From the NCBI GenBank assembly GCA_020445255.1, contig JAGRGY010000031.1, positions 102,804 through 166,803 on the forward strand: a stretch of 64,000 nt of DNA. The letters are read 5' to 3'. Origin of the DNA: Gammaproteobacteria bacterium. GTDB lineage: Bacteria; Pseudomonadota; Gammaproteobacteria; Chromatiales; Chromatiaceae. Below are positions 45,714-58,389 of this stretch, piece by piece. The translations under genes and the position numbers were made by a program. The notes beneath the pieces were generated by a model. It had not been told where the DNA came from, did no database searches, and saw only the letters and a program-made list of their open reading frames with translations. Each line of letters begins with the position of its first letter. The first letter of the stretch is position 1.

Positions 45714-47948
<2,235 letters not shown>

Positions 47949-48091
47949 CGAACGGCGGAGGAGCCGGATACGGCACAAGGTCGATCTGCCCTGCCCGATC
48001 CGGCCACCGCCGCACATTGGGCGAGGAATCTGTACGGGCGCTTACAGCAGGGGGCTTCCCTGACGCGGGGACGGGTGACGGAATCAGTCGC

Positions 48092-51000
48092 ATGAACACA
48101 CCTTCGATCACACAGCTGGACCGCTATTACGGGCAGGTGACGAGCATCATCCTGTCTCGCCAGCACCCGATCACCGGGCTGTTGCCGGCCAGCACGGCCG
48201 TGACGGCGCATGGCGACTACACCGATGCCTGGGTGCGCGACAACGTCTACAGCATCCTGGCCGCGTGGGGTCTCGGTCTCGCCTATCGTCGTCTCGACGA
48301 GAGTGATGGGCGCACCGTGCTGCTGGAACAGAGCGTCGTCAAGCTGATGCGCGGCCTGCTGATCGCGATGATGCGTCAGTCCGCCAAGGTGGAACGCTTC
48401 AAGCAGACCCAGGATCCGCTCGACGCCCTGCACGCCAAGTACGACACGGCCAGCGGCGATCCCGTCGTCGGCGATGACGAGTGGGGACACCTGCAGCTCG
48501 ACGCGACCTCGTTGTTCCTGCTGATGCTGGCGCAGATGACGGCGTCGGGGCTGCGCATCGTGTTCACCATCGACGAGGTCAATTTCGTCCAGAACCTTGT
48601 GCACTATATCGGTCGTGCCTACCGTACGCCGGACTTCGGCATCTGGGAGCGCGGCAACAAGATCAACCACGGCATCGCCGAGGTGAACAGCAGCTCGGTC
48701 GGCATGGCCAAGGCGGCGCTCGAGGCGATGAGCGGATTCAACCTGTTCGGCGCCGGCGGCGGCCAGGCATCGGTCATGCACGTCGTGCCCGACGAGGTTG
48801 CGCGCGCCCGTATCACGCTCGAGTCCAATCTGCCGAGTGAATCGCTGTCGAAAGAGGTCGACGCCGCAACCCTGAGCGTCGTCGGCTACCCGGCCTTCGC
48901 GGTCGAAGACGCGGAGCTGGTCGAGGCGACACTGAGCGAGGTCGTGACCAAGCTCGAGGGCCGTTACGGTTGCAAACGCTTCCTGCGCGACGGGCACCAG
49001 ACCTCGATCGAGGATCACAAGCGCCTGCACTACGAACCCGAGGAAATGCTGCAGTTCGAGCACATCGAGTGCGAATGGCCGCTGTTCTTCGCCTACCTGC
49101 TGCTGCACCACCTGTTCCGCGGCGACGAGCGCAAGGCAAGGACCTACCGCGAAAAGCTCGAAGGCCTGCTGGTCGAGCGTGACGGAGACCTGCTGCTGCC
49201 GGAACTGTACCGGGTGCCCGTGGATCGGATCGACGCCGAACGCGACGATCCGCACAGCCAGGCGCGCGAACCCAACGAGAACGTGCCCCTGGTGTGGGCG
49301 CAGAGCCTCTACATCCTGGGCGCGCTGATCCAGGATGGCCTGCTCGACGTCGCCGACATCGACCCACTCGGCCGCCGCCTGCGCATCGGACGGCAGCGGG
49401 GCCGCCGCGTACAGTTCGCGCTGCTGGCCGAGTCACCCAGCGTCAAACTGCGCCTCGAGGAAAAGGGTATCAGGGCGGAGACGCGCAGCGAGGTCTCGCC
49501 GGTTGTCATCCAGGAGGCCGCCGCCCTCGCGGAGGCCTATTGCCAGCTCGGTCGCAACGAGCGTCTCGGCCTCAGCGGCCGGCCATTGCGGCACCTGCGC
49601 GGGCTGGCGACCAGCACCGTGTACACGTTCGAGGGCCGGCGCATGCTGTTCCAGCCGCAATTCGTGAACCGACACGACTTCTACCTCGCCCTCGACAATA
49701 CGATGCTGGTGGAGCGCCTGAAGATGGTTCTCGCCTACGTCAGCAAGCAATGGGACGCCCCGGGGCGGCCGCTGGTGGTGCTCGTCGTCAATGAACACAT
49801 GCTGACGGATGAAGGCGCGACCGCGCTGCTCAGGTTCATGGACCAGTGTCGCGAGGGCCGGGTCGGCAGCACGCCCGTGCAACTGGGCCGGGTCGCGGCG
49901 TTCCTGCCGACCGCCGGTCGCGATCGTATCGACTTCCTGCACGGATACCGTTTTCCGGAAGGCATCGGCGAGGAGGAGGACCGCCCCTGCTTCATGCTGA
50001 TGCCGATCGCGGACAACCACGCCGGCGCCGGATCCACGTCGGCGGCAGCTGTGGCGCCGGATCGGCCGGACGACGTCGAACGGATGCGCGACGCCGACCT
50101 GGTGAGGCGGGTGACGACGCACGCGGACCTTCAGGTCCAATTTGATGCCCTGCGCCAACTGGCCTCGCGACACGGACTGGAATTCGATACCGGCCTGCGC
50201 GACCTGGAGGAACGGCCCGCTCGGGTCGGCGACCTGATCGAAGAGGTCTACATGCGCGCCTGCGAGGAGCGTCACTGGCGCCTGATCCGTCTCAGCGCCG
50301 CGGTGCTGGGCAAGTACGAAATCAACTTCGAGGGCGCCGCCACCGAGATCATCGTGCACCAGATGGCGCTGAGCGTGTCGCGTTCCTACAGCCGGCATTC
50401 GACCTTTCGCCGTCCGATGGGCGCGGATGAACTGTTGCAGGCGATCCGCCAATTCAACCCCGACGATCTGCGCGCCCAGATCCTGACCCAGGAACTGATC
50501 CTGAACCTCGGCCTGTTGTTGCGCTCGCACCCGGACCTGTTCAACAACATGACCCTGATCCGCACCGGGCAGCTGCTGCAGCTGATCGCCGTGCGGTTGC
50601 GACCCGAAGCGCGTCTGTCGATCAACGACGCCATGGATGAACTGATGGACATGGCGCCGCATCAGCTGGCCAGGGCACTGCGCGACGTGCTCGCACACTA
50701 CCAGGACGCCAGGGACTCCCTGCTCCAACTCGAACTGATGCACGTATCGTCCGATTCGAGCGGCATGGTCAGGGTGAAATTCGACAGCGGCATCGACCCG
50801 GATCTCGGCGACGCCGCCAACTGGCATGAATGGCGTTCCATCCAGGGTAGCCTCGGACGCTACGGGGAGGACTTCTTCGAAGGCGTATGGGACATCGTCA
50901 ACCAGAGTCTCGGGCTCGTGATCGGCGACCAGTGGAATCCCAAGCTGCGACTGGACCACTGCCTGTGCGCCGACATGACACGCGGTGAAAAACTGTTCCG

Positions 51001-51322
51001 CGACCGGGTCACGCATATCCTCAACAAGACACCGGCACCCGACAGCCTGCAGCTCTACAACGAGGCGCTTCAGGTATTGATGGTCGTGATGTGCAAGAAC
51101 CCCGACCTGCGCATAGACGACACGCTGTATCTCGATGTGATCATCGGCCACGCGGTGCGACTGGCCTGGGAACGGCTGAACCCGGCGCTGGCGTCGGAAT
51201 ACGACCAATACCGGGCCGATGCCTGGAGCGGGTTCTACCAGTACCCGCCGTCCACGGTGGCCAACCACGTCATGGCCGCGCTGGTCTATCTGCTGCACGG
51301 CGACACGAGGACAGCGGAATGA
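48092..51322 (+). CDS. Phosphorylase kinase alpha/beta-like, GH15-related protein
   Basis: A protein of 1076 residues. Residues 1-400 form a GH15/glucoamylase-like (alpha6/alpha6)-barrel module: TGLLPAS, YTDAWVRDNVYSILAAWGLG, DEWGHLQLDATSLFLLML, GIWERGNKINHGIAEVNSSS, LQFEHIECEWPLFF. The remaining 650 or so residues are helical with no other recognised domain. This layout is that of the regulatory alpha and beta subunits of eukaryotic phosphorylase kinase and their bacterial relatives. The stop overlaps the glucokinase start (ATGA), so the two are coupled. Whether it hydrolyses glucans or regulates glycogen breakdown is open. ATG 48092 follows ACGGGTGACGG. Confidence 0.82.
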   Translation: MNTPSITQLDRYYGQVTSIILSRQHPITGLLPASTAVTAHGDYTDAWVRDNVYSILAAWGLGLAYRRLDESDGRTVLLEQSVVKLMRGLLIAMMRQSAKVERFKQTQDPLDALHAKYDTASGDPVVGDDEWGHLQLDATSLFLLMLAQMTASGLRIVFTIDEVNFVQNLVHYIGRAYRTPDFGIWERGNKINHGIAEVNSSSVGMAKAALEAMSGFNLFGAGGGQASVMHVVPDEVARARITLESNLPSESLSKEVDAATLSVVGYPAFAVEDAELVEATLSEVVTKLEGRYGCKRFLRDGHQTSIEDHKRLHYEPEEMLQFEHIECEWPLFFAYLLLHHLFRGDERKARTYREKLEGLLVERDGDLLLPELYRVPVDRIDAERDDPHSQAREPNENVPLVWAQSLYILGALIQDGLLDVADIDPLGRRLRIGRQRGRRVQFALLAESPSVKLRLEEKGIRAETRSEVSPVVIQEAAALAEAYCQLGRNERLGLSGRPLRHLRGLATSTVYTFEGRRMLFQPQFVNRHDFYLALDNTMLVERLKMVLAYVSKQWDAPGRPLVVLVVNEHMLTDEGATALLRFMDQCREGRVGSTPVQLGRVAAFLPTAGRDRIDFLHGYRFPEGIGEEEDRPCFMLMPIADNHAGAGSTSAAAVAPDRPDDVERMRDADLVRRVTTHADLQVQFDALRQLASRHGLEFDTGLRDLEERPARVGDLIEEVYMRACEERHWRLIRLSAAVLGKYEINFEGAATEIIVHQMALSVSRSYSRHSTFRRPMGADELLQAIRQFNPDDLRAQILTQELILNLGLLLRSHPDLFNNMTLIRTGQLLQLIAVRLRPEARLSINDAMDELMDMAPHQLARALRDVLAHYQDARDSLLQLELMHVSSDSSGMVRVKFDSGIDPDLGDAANWHEWRSIQGSLGRYGEDFFEGVWDIVNQSLGLVIGDQWNPKLRLDHCLCADMTRGEKLFRDRVTHILNKTPAPDSLQLYNEALQVLMVVMCKNPDLRIDDTLYLDVIIGHAVRLAWERLNPALASEYDQYRADAWSGFYQYPPSTVANHVMAALVYLLHGDTRTAE

Positions 51323-52335
51323 CCTGCGTTCTCGCCGGCGATATCGGCGGCACCAAGACGGTCCTGTGCCTGTACCGGGTCGGCGACGGCCCTGCTGGCG
51401 ATGCACCGATGACCGAGATCCACAAGGCCGTCCATCCGAGCGCCGCGTACGCCCGCCTCGACGACCTGGTCGCCACTTTTCTCGCCGGTGCGCCATCACA
51501 TCGCCCTGCCGCCGCCTGCCTAGGCATCGCAGGGCCGATTCACGAACAGTGTTGCACGGCGACCAACCTGCCCTGGGTGATCGATGCACGCGCGCTGTCA
51601 CGGGGTTTCAGCCTTGACGACGCGTATCTCCTCAACGACCTCGAGGCCGCGGCCTACGGCATGCTGCACCTGCCGGACAGCGACTTCGTCGAACTCAACC
51701 CGCGCGCGGTGACACAGGCGGGGCATGCAGCCGTCATCGCGGCCGGCACCGGCCTGGGTCAGGCCATCCTGGCCTGGGACGGTCAGCGTCACCTCGTGAT
51801 GCCGTCCGAGGGCGGTCATGCCGATTTCGGCCCGAACTCGGCGCAGCAGGATGCCTTGCTGTCCTTTCTGCGCGAGCGTTTCGGCGGTCACGTCAGCAAC
51901 GAGCGCATCCTCGCCGGCAACGGGTTCGGCAACCTCTATGATTTTCTGCGCGCATCCGGTCACGCACGGCCCAATCCGGCGGTCGAGGCCGAGATGGCAC
52001 GGCAGGACCGCAACGCGGTGATCAGCCACCATGGTCTGCGCGGCGACGACCCTTTGTGCAGCGAGGCCATGCGCCTGTTCGTGCACATCTACGGCAGCGA
52101 GGCGGGCAACCTCGCGTTGAAATGCCTGCCGTTCGGTGGCCTCTACATCGGCGGCGGCATCGGCCCGAAGATTCGGCCCGCGCTGGAGGCCGGTGGATTC
52201 ATGCAGGGCTTCCTCGCCAAGGGGCGCATGGCGCGCGCGATCGAGCGCATCCCCTTACGCCTGTGTCTGAATCCCGAGGCCCCATTGCTCGGCGCGGCAC
52301 ACATGGCCGCCGACAGGTGCCGTCACCGCAACTGA
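51319..52335 (+). CDS. glk: Glucokinase
   Basis: A protein of 338 residues. It phosphorylates glucose with ATP to glucose 6-phosphate, the entry to the Entner-Doudoroff route. The ATP motif is GDIGGTKT (residues 7-14). CLGIAGPI, NDLEAAAYG, AAGTGLGQAIL and EGGHADFGP follow, and HVSNERILAGNGFGNLYDFL is the family region near the sugar site. The C-terminal GLYIGGGIGPKI binds the nucleotide. It matches the bacterial Glk family rather than ROK kinases. Its ATG overlaps the previous stop, and the edd gene starts 252 bases downstream. Confidence 0.93.
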   Translation: MTCVLAGDIGGTKTVLCLYRVGDGPAGDAPMTEIHKAVHPSAAYARLDDLVATFLAGAPSHRPAAACLGIAGPIHEQCCTATNLPWVIDARALSRGFSLDDAYLLNDLEAAAYGMLHLPDSDFVELNPRAVTQAGHAAVIAAGTGLGQAILAWDGQRHLVMPSEGGHADFGPNSAQQDALLSFLRERFGGHVSNERILAGNGFGNLYDFLRASGHARPNPAVEAEMARQDRNAVISHHGLRGDDPLCSEAMRLFVHIYGSEAGNLALKCLPFGGLYIGGGIGPKIRPALEAGGFMQGFLAKGRMARAIERIPLRLCLNPEAPLLGAAHMAADRCRHRN

Positions 52336-52587
52336 CCCCGCCCCGGGCATCACCGGTTCGACCCATCCCTGCACGGCGAATTCAGCGCCGCACCACCCCT
52401 CCACGCCCTGCACCCGGCGACACGTGCTGCCTGGCGCGCCGCGGCGTTTGGCGGCCACGCGGAGTCACGCGCCGCAACGCATTGGGAGTCTTGGGCACGA
52501 CGTTTGCAGCGACTGGGGTATCTGTAATGCAGCAGATCGCGTGCGCACGTCCACACCGGACGCCGCGCCACGCCCCGGGGAGGTTCC

Positions 52588-54453
52588 ATGCCCGCGTTGC
52601 ACAGGGCCGTGGCCCGAATTACCGAGCGCATCGCCAGCCGCAGTCGGAATGCGCGCGCCGCGTATCTTGACCGCACGGAGCAGGCCATCCGCACCGGGCC
52701 TGTGCGCGGGTCTCTTTCCTGTACCAACCTGGCGCACGCATTCGCATCGGCACCGGATGCCGACAAGCGCCTGTTGCGCGCCCTGCGCCAACCGAATCTG
52801 GCCATCGTGTCCGCCTACAACGACATGCTGTCCGCGCACCAGCCGCTGGAGACCTATCCGCAGCTGATCAAGGAAAGTGCGCGCGAGGTCGGTGCCACCG
52901 CTCAATTCGCCGGCGGCGTACCGGCCATGTGCGACGGTGTGACCCAGGGCCAGCCGGGCATGGAACTGTCGTTGTTCAGCCGAGACACGATCGCAATGGC
53001 CGCCGCTGTGGCGCTGTCACACAACAGTTTCGATGCCGTCGTGTATCTCGGCGTGTGCGACAAAATCGTTCCGGGACTGCTGATCGCCGCGCTGACCTTC
53101 GGCCACCTCCCGGCGGTGTTCGTGCCGGCGGGCCCGATGACCTCCGGTCTGCCGAACGACGAGAAGGCGCGCATCCGCCAGCTCTACGCCGAAGGAAAGG
53201 TCGGTCGAGAGGAACTGCTCGAGGCCGAGAGCCGCGCATACCACGGCGCCGGTACCTGTACCTTCTACGGCACCGCCAACAGCAACCAGATGCTGATGGA
53301 GGTCATGGGCCTGCACCTGCCGGGCAGTGCGTTCGTCAATCCGGGCACACCGCTGCGCGATGCGCTGACGCGGGCCGCGGCAAAGACCGCCCTGGCCAAC
53401 ACCGCGCTTGGCGCCCGCCACCTGCCGGTCGGACGGATGATCGACGAGCGCAGCATCGTCAATGCCATCGTCGCGCTGCTCGCCACTGGCGGGTCGACCA
53501 ATCACACCATGCACCTGGTGGCGATCGCCCATGCCGCCGGGATCCTCATCAACTGGGACGACTTCAACGACCTGTCGGCGGTGGTGCCTCTGCTCGCACG
53601 CGTGTATCCGAATGGCAAGGCCGACGTGAACCAGTTCCATGCCGCCGGTGGCTGCGCGTACCTGATACGCGAACTGCTCGACGGCGGACTGCTGCATGCC
53701 GACGTCGCCACCGTCACCGGCCGCGACCTGTACGCCTTCACCGAGGAACCCTGGCTGAACAACGGCGAACTGGCCTGGCGCGAAGGCACCCGGCAGAGTG
53801 CCGACACCGACATCCTGCGACCGCTGGCCCAACCATTCGACCCGTCCGGCGGGCTGCGACTGCTGACCGGCAACCTGGGTCGCGCCGTGATCAAGGTGTC
53901 GGCAGTCAAACCGGAGCACCACGTGGTGCGCGCGCCGGCAATCGTGTTCGATGACCAGGACGCGGTCATGGCGGCGTTCGAACGCGGCGAGCTGGAACGT
54001 GACTTCGTCGCCGTGGTCCGCTTCCAGGGTCCGCGTGCCAACGGCATGCCGGAGCTGCACAAACTGACGCCACCGCTCGGCGTGCTGCAGAACCACGGTC
54101 ACCAGGTCGCACTGGTCACCGATGGACGCATGTCGGGAGCATCCGGCAAGGTCCCGGCGGCGATTCACGTCACACCCGAGGCATCGACCGGCGGTCCGCT
54201 CGGTCGCGTGCGCGACGGTGACACGATCCTGGTCGATGCCCGCGCGGGCGTGCTGCAGGCGCTCGTCGACACGGCCACATGGGAAGCGCGGAGTGCCGAA
54301 CCGGTCGACCTGAGGCACTGCCACTTCGGCATGGGTCGTGAACTGTTCGACAGCTTTCGTGCCCGTACAAGTGGCGCCGAGCAGGGCGCACTGAGCATGC
54401 TCTGCGATCTGGTCGAGACGCACATGGCGGGCGTCCCGCAGCATCCCGTCTGA
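52588..54453 (+). CDS. edd: 6-Phosphogluconate dehydratase
   Basis: A 621-residue member of the IlvD/Edd family. It dehydrates 6-phosphogluconate to KDPG, the first special step of the Entner-Doudoroff pathway. The Fe-S cluster Cys are in [24 protein letters not shown] and [15 protein letters not shown]. Further family marks are [41 protein letters not shown] and [24 protein letters not shown] with GGGGAGG precedes the ATG. It is followed by eda after 49 bases. The cluster is oxygen-sensitive in the family. Confidence 0.96.
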   Translation: MPALHRAVARITERIASRSRNARAAYLDRTEQAIRTGPVRGSLSCTNLAHAFASAPDADKRLLRALRQPNLAIVSAYNDMLSAHQPLETYPQLIKESAREVGATAQFAGGVPAMCDGVTQGQPGMELSLFSRDTIAMAAAVALSHNSFDAVVYLGVCDKIVPGLLIAALTFGHLPAVFVPAGPMTSGLPNDEKARIRQLYAEGKVGREELLEAESRAYHGAGTCTFYGTANSNQMLMEVMGLHLPGSAFVNPGTPLRDALTRAAAKTALANTALGARHLPVGRMIDERSIVNAIVALLATGGSTNHTMHLVAIAHAAGILINWDDFNDLSAVVPLLARVYPNGKADVNQFHAAGGCAYLIRELLDGGLLHADVATVTGRDLYAFTEEPWLNNGELAWREGTRQSADTDILRPLAQPFDPSGGLRLLTGNLGRAVIKVSAVKPEHHVVRAPAIVFDDQDAVMAAFERGELERDFVAVVRFQGPRANGMPELHKLTPPLGVLQNHGHQVALVTDGRMSGASGKVPAAIHVTPEASTGGPLGRVRDGDTILVDARAGVLQALVDTATWEARSAEPVDLRHCHFGMGRELFDSFRARTSGAEQGALSMLCDLVETHMAGVPQHPV

Positions 54454-54502
54454 TATCCGCCGGTCGCGGCCACCGCCCAAGCGAACACTGCGAAGAACAG
54501 CC

Positions 54503-55117
54503 ATGACAATCGACGACATACTCAACGCCGCCCCGGTCATGCCGGTCATCGTGCTCGATGACCCCGCCGACGCCGAGCCGCTGGCCCGGGCCCTGGTGGC
54601 CGGCGGCCTGCGCGTGCTCGAGGTGACGCTGCGCACACCCGCGGCGCTGGACGCGGTACGCATCATCAGTCAGCGCGTGCCCGACGCCATCGTCGGCGTG
54701 GGCACCCTGACCCGCCACGAGCAATGGTCGCTGGTCCAGGCCGCCGGGGCGCGCTTCGCGGTCAGCCCGGGGCTGACGCCGGCGCTGGTCAGCGCGAGCC
54801 GCGAATCCGGGCTGCCGTTCCTGCCCGGCGTGTTCACCCCGAGCGAGGCGATGCAGGCGCGCGAGGCGGGGTTCGACCGTCTGAAGCTGTTCCCGGCCGC
54901 CCAGGCAGGCGGCATCGGCATGCTCAGGGCACTCGCCAGTCCGCTGCCGGACCTGGTCTTCTGTCCGACCGGCGGTATCGACGCGGACAGCTTTCGCGAC
55001 TACCTCGCACAACCCAACGTGGCCTGCGTCGGCGGTTCCTGGGTGGCACCCAAGGCGCTGATTGAGGCCGGCGACTGGGCCTCGATCACCGCGTTGGCCA
55101 GCGCGGCGACAACATGA
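54503..55117 (+). CDS. eda: KDPG aldolase
   Basis: A 204-residue TIM-barrel aldolase that splits KDPG into pyruvate and glyceraldehyde 3-phosphate. Landmarks are MPVIVLDD near the N terminus, [16 protein letters not shown] (catalytic Glu), [16 protein letters not shown], the Schiff-base Lys in [14 protein letters not shown], and FCPTGGID for phosphate binding. It follows edd by 49 bases and precedes zwf by 28, so all belong to one operon. The same enzyme can also act on 4-hydroxy-2-oxoglutarate. Confidence 0.95.
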   Translation: MTIDDILNAAPVMPVIVLDDPADAEPLARALVAGGLRVLEVTLRTPAALDAVRIISQRVPDAIVGVGTLTRHEQWSLVQAAGARFAVSPGLTPALVSASRESGLPFLPGVFTPSEAMQAREAGFDRLKLFPAAQAGGIGMLRALASPLPDLVFCPTGGIDADSFRDYLAQPNVACVGGSWVAPKALIEAGDWASITALASAATT

Positions 55118-55145
55118 ACCTGAGTACCCTCAGTCGGGAATTCCC

Positions 55146-56690
55146 ATGAGCGCGAATCCACTCGGCAATCCGCTGCTGACCGGACTGACGGAAGACCAGG
55201 CCGCGCAACCGTGCACGCTGGTGATCTTTGGCGGCGGAGGCGATCTGTCGCGGCGCAAGCTGCTGCCGGCGATGTACAACCAGGCCCTGGACGGCGCACT
55301 GCCGGCCAATTTCGCGCTACTGGGCGTGGCGCTGGAAGAGATGGACGACGACGCCTATCGGGCCTTCGCGCGCGAGGGGGTCGAACGCTTCTCGCGCCAG
55401 GCGCTCGACGAGCGTCACTGGCAGGACTTCGGACGCCTGCTGCACTACCAGCCGGGTTCGTTCACGGATCCGCAGACCTATGCCCGGTTGAAGGAGCGAC
55501 TCGAGACGATCGAACCGGAATTCGGCATACCCGGCAACCGCATCTTCTATCTTGCGATACCACCGGCCCTGATCGAGACGTGTGTCGAAAACCTCAATGC
55601 GGTCGGTCTGGTCTACCCGGTGGGCAACGACGGGCCGTTCTCGCGCATCATCGTCGAGAAACCGATCGGCCACGATCTCGCGAGTGCACGCGGCGTGAAC
55701 GACGTGCTGGGCCGCAACCTGGACGAGAGCCAGATCTATCGCATCGATCACTACCTCGGCAAGGAAACGGTGCAGAACATCCTGGTGATGCGCTTCGGCA
55801 ACTCCATCTTCGAGCCGCTGTGGAATGCCAAGTACATCGACCACGTGCAGATCACCGTGGCCGAAGAGGAAGGCGTCGGCACGCGGGCCGGTTACTACGA
55901 CCACGCCGGTGCGCTGCGCGACATGGTGCAGAACCACATCCTGCAGCTGCTGACGCTGATCGCGATGGAACCGCCCTGGGCGATGCGTGCCGACATCATC
56001 CGCGACCACCGCCAGGAGGTGCTCAACTGCCTGCGTCCGATCACGCCGGATGTCATCGACGAGCACGTGGTACGCGCACAGTACGGCCCGGGATTCCACC
56101 AGGGCGCCGACGTACCGGGCTACCGCCGCGAGGAGGGCGTGGCACCCGATTCGACCACCGAGACCTATGTCGCGCTCAAGGTGTACATCGATACCTGGCG
56201 ATGGGCCGGCGTACCCTTCTACATCCGCACCGGCAAGCGCATGCCCAAGCGTGCCAGCGAGATCGCGGTGCACTTCAAGAGCGTGCCGCCAATCCTTTTC
56301 AACGCCAACCCGGACCGGCAGTTGGAGCAGAATGTCCTGGCGCTGAGCATCCAGCCGAACGAGGGCCTGTCGCTGCGCATTGCGACCAAGCTGCCCGGCC
56401 CCAAGGTCAAGATCTTCCCGGTGAAGATGGACTTTCGCTACGGCTCGACGTTCGGCGACCAATCGCCTGAGGCCTACGAGCGCCTGATCCTCGACGTGAT
56501 GGCCGGTGACGCGACCCTGTTCATGCGGCGCGACGCGGTCGAACGTTCCTGGGTATTCATCGAAGACATCCTGCAGAGCTGGGCATCCAGCGGTACGCGC
56601 TGGCTGCCCGAATACAGCGCCGGTACCTGGGGCCCGCTGGAGTCCGACCGCATGATCGAGGCCGGCCGCCACAAGTGGCGGCTGTTGTGA
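55146..56690 (+). CDS. zwf: Glucose-6-phosphate 1-dehydrogenase
   Basis: A protein of 514 residues. It oxidises glucose 6-phosphate to 6-phosphogluconolactone with NAD(P). Near the N terminus LVIFGGGGDLSRRKLLPAMY is the nucleotide motif. VEKPIGHDLASA and the active-site RIDHYLGKETVQN follow, then EGVGTRAGYYDHAGALRDMVQNH in two parts and FYIRTGKRMPKR. The ATG at 55146 is preferred; the frame is open upstream into eda without homology. Its stop overlaps the opcA start (GTGA). The 6-phosphogluconolactonase needed next is not in the window. Confidence 0.96.
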   Translation: MSANPLGNPLLTGLTEDQAAQPCTLVIFGGGGDLSRRKLLPAMYNQALDGALPANFALLGVALEEMDDDAYRAFAREGVERFSRQALDERHWQDFGRLLHYQPGSFTDPQTYARLKERLETIEPEFGIPGNRIFYLAIPPALIETCVENLNAVGLVYPVGNDGPFSRIIVEKPIGHDLASARGVNDVLGRNLDESQIYRIDHYLGKETVQNILVMRFGNSIFEPLWNAKYIDHVQITVAEEEGVGTRAGYYDHAGALRDMVQNHILQLLTLIAMEPPWAMRADIIRDHRQEVLNCLRPITPDVIDEHVVRAQYGPGFHQGADVPGYRREEGVAPDSTTETYVALKVYIDTWRWAGVPFYIRTGKRMPKRASEIAVHFKSVPPILFNANPDRQLEQNVLALSIQPNEGLSLRIATKLPGPKVKIFPVKMDFRYGSTFGDQSPEAYERLILDVMAGDATLFMRRDAVERSWVFIEDILQSWASSGTRWLPEYSAGTWGPLESDRMIEAGRHKWRLL

Positions 56691-57811
56691 ACGGATCCTC
56701 GGCGCAGCGGCTGCAGACGCACCCGGAACACAAGGTCCGCATCGCCGCCATCCAGCGTGAACTGGATGCGATCTGGGACGACGCTCGCAGGGCCGGCGCC
56801 GCCGATCAGGCCGTCACCCGCGCCTGCATGTCGAACCTGATCGTCTACTGCGACGACGACGAGCAGACGCGCGCCGTCGGTTCGGCCATCCTGCAGATCG
56901 TCGAATTGCATCCGTCGCGTGTCGTGCTGCTGACGGCGCATGGTGAAACCGGCGAACCCGGCATCGAGGCCTTCGTCTCCGGGCACTACAACGTCCTGCC
57001 GGGGGGCTGGCAGGTCTGTGCCGAACAGATCCGCGTCGTCGCCGATGCCCAGGCCGGCGACCGCCTGCCGTCGGTCGCTCGTTCGCAGATCATCGGCGAT
57101 CTGCCAACCACGTTGTGGTGGGCGTCGCGGCAACCGCCGCCGTTCACCGGCAAACAGTTCTTTCAGCTCGCCGAGATGTCCGACCAGATCATCTACGACA
57201 GCTTCGGCTGGACCAACCCGGTGAAGGGCATGCAGGCGATGTCGCGCTGGGTCGCGGCCCAGGGCTCCGAATACGTGATCTACAACCTGGCATGGCGCCG
57301 GCTCAGACACTGGCGCAACCTGATCGGCCAGGTGCTCGACCCGGCGGTGCAGCCGGGCGCGCTGCGCGCGGTCACCGCGCTGCGTATCGAGCACGGCCCG
57401 CACGCGGTGGCAATGGCGGCGCTGTTGGTCGGCTGGCTGGCGGCGCAACTGGGCTGGCAGACGCGCGGCGGCAAGGTCGTCCCCGGCCGGCAGACCGTGT
57501 GGCAGTTCCAGGTCGATGACCGACAGGTGCCGGTGATGCTGGTGCGCGTCGCCGAGGCCCGCTCGGCGCCGGTGAAGCTGTACTGGAGCTGGCGCGACGG
57601 TGACAAGGAGCGATGCGCGGTGCTGGCCGACCTGGGCGACCAGCGCCTGGGCATCGTCGAAGCCGAATCCGATGTCGCGGTGCGCATCGTATCCGCGCCG
57701 GAACCCGCCCAGGGCATGCTGGTTGCGGCGCAGATGGCGCATCGCTCGCGCGACCGCGTGTTCGAACGCGCACTCGAGACCGGCAACAGCATGACCGGCG
57801 CGTTGCTTTAG
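56687..57811 (+). CDS. opcA: Glucose-6-phosphate dehydrogenase assembly protein OpcA
   Basis: A protein of 374 residues of the OpcA family, which binds and activates Zwf in cyanobacteria and actinobacteria. Recognisable are the N-terminal ACMSNLIVYCDDD, VGSAILQIVELHPSRVVLL, GWQVCAEQIRV, LPTTLWWASRQPPPFTGKQF, SDQIIYDSFGW, and a C-terminal NMTGALL-type end. GTG 56687 overlapping the zwf stop (GTGA) is taken as start; GTG 56675 is also in frame. The direct coupling to zwf fits one G6PDH-activator complex. Confidence 0.9.
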   Translation: MNGSSAQRLQTHPEHKVRIAAIQRELDAIWDDARRAGAADQAVTRACMSNLIVYCDDDEQTRAVGSAILQIVELHPSRVVLLTAHGETGEPGIEAFVSGHYNVLPGGWQVCAEQIRVVADAQAGDRLPSVARSQIIGDLPTTLWWASRQPPPFTGKQFFQLAEMSDQIIYDSFGWTNPVKGMQAMSRWVAAQGSEYVIYNLAWRRLRHWRNLIGQVLDPAVQPGALRAVTALRIEHGPHAVAMAALLVGWLAAQLGWQTRGGKVVPGRQTVWQFQVDDRQVPVMLVRVAEARSAPVKLYWSWRDGDKERCAVLADLGDQRLGIVEAESDVAVRIVSAPEPAQGMLVAAQMAHRSRDRVFERALETGNSMTGALL

Positions 57812-57958
57812 ATGCCGGCTAAGGTCACGGCGGCAACAAGCGGCCGTGCAGGAAGAAACGCGCACCGGCCGGCAGCGAACCCGTGGCTGCGTGGCGGGGA
57901 ATGGGACAGCGATCGCATGCGCGTTGCAGATCCCCGCGCCGCAGCGCGGACGTTGCCG
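57812..57958. other. Convergent gap between opcA and the CBS gene
   Basis: CACGGC and GCCGTG around 57827-57848 can pair across a ten-base loop between two converging transcripts. There is no T run, so it is at best a weak bidirectional stem. Confidence 0.3.
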
Positions 57959-58375
57959 TCAGGCGCGATCCGGGTCCGGCTGCCAGCGCTGCTTGAGCAG
58001 CCACAGCACGTCGCGGCGGCTGACGATACCGACGACGCGGCCGCTTTGCAGCACGGGCAGGCGGCGGAAATTGCGCGTCGCGAAATGCTCGGCGATCTCG
58101 ATCACCGGCGTATCGACATCGACCGTGACCACGGTCCTGCTCATGTAGTCGCTGACCTTGCCGCCGAATTCGCCGTGATAGCCGGCGCTCAGCGCGATGG
58201 CCATGCAGTCCTTTTCGGTGATGATGCCGAGCAGGTTGCCAATGTTGTCGATCACCGGCGCGCCCGAGATCCTGTTTTCGATCAGCACCCGGACCGCCGA
58301 CAGCACGTCGTCGTCCGGACGCACGGAGCTGACCTTGCGTGTCATGCAGTCGCGCGCCGTCATCGTTGGCAACAT
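57959..58375 (-). CDS. Two-CBS-domain protein
   Basis: A 138-residue protein made of one CBS pair: TARDCMTRKVSSVRPDD then VIDNIGNLLGIITEKDCM, and VSDYMSRTVVTVDVDT then LPVLQSGRVVGIVSRRDVL. Such Bateman modules bind adenine nucleotides. It has no other domain. It lies 14 bases after the nqrM stop on the same strand with GGAG before its ATG, so it is probably the last gene of the Na+-NQR operon. A nucleotide-sensing role linked to respiration is inference. Confidence 0.85.
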   Translation of the reverse strand: MLPTMTARDCMTRKVSSVRPDDDVLSAVRVLIENRISGAPVIDNIGNLLGIITEKDCMAIALSAGYHGEFGGKVSDYMSRTVVTVDVDTPVIEIAEHFATRNFRRLPVLQSGRVVGIVSRRDVLWLLKQRWQPDPDRA

Positions 58376-58389
58376 GGGTCAGTGCTCCG

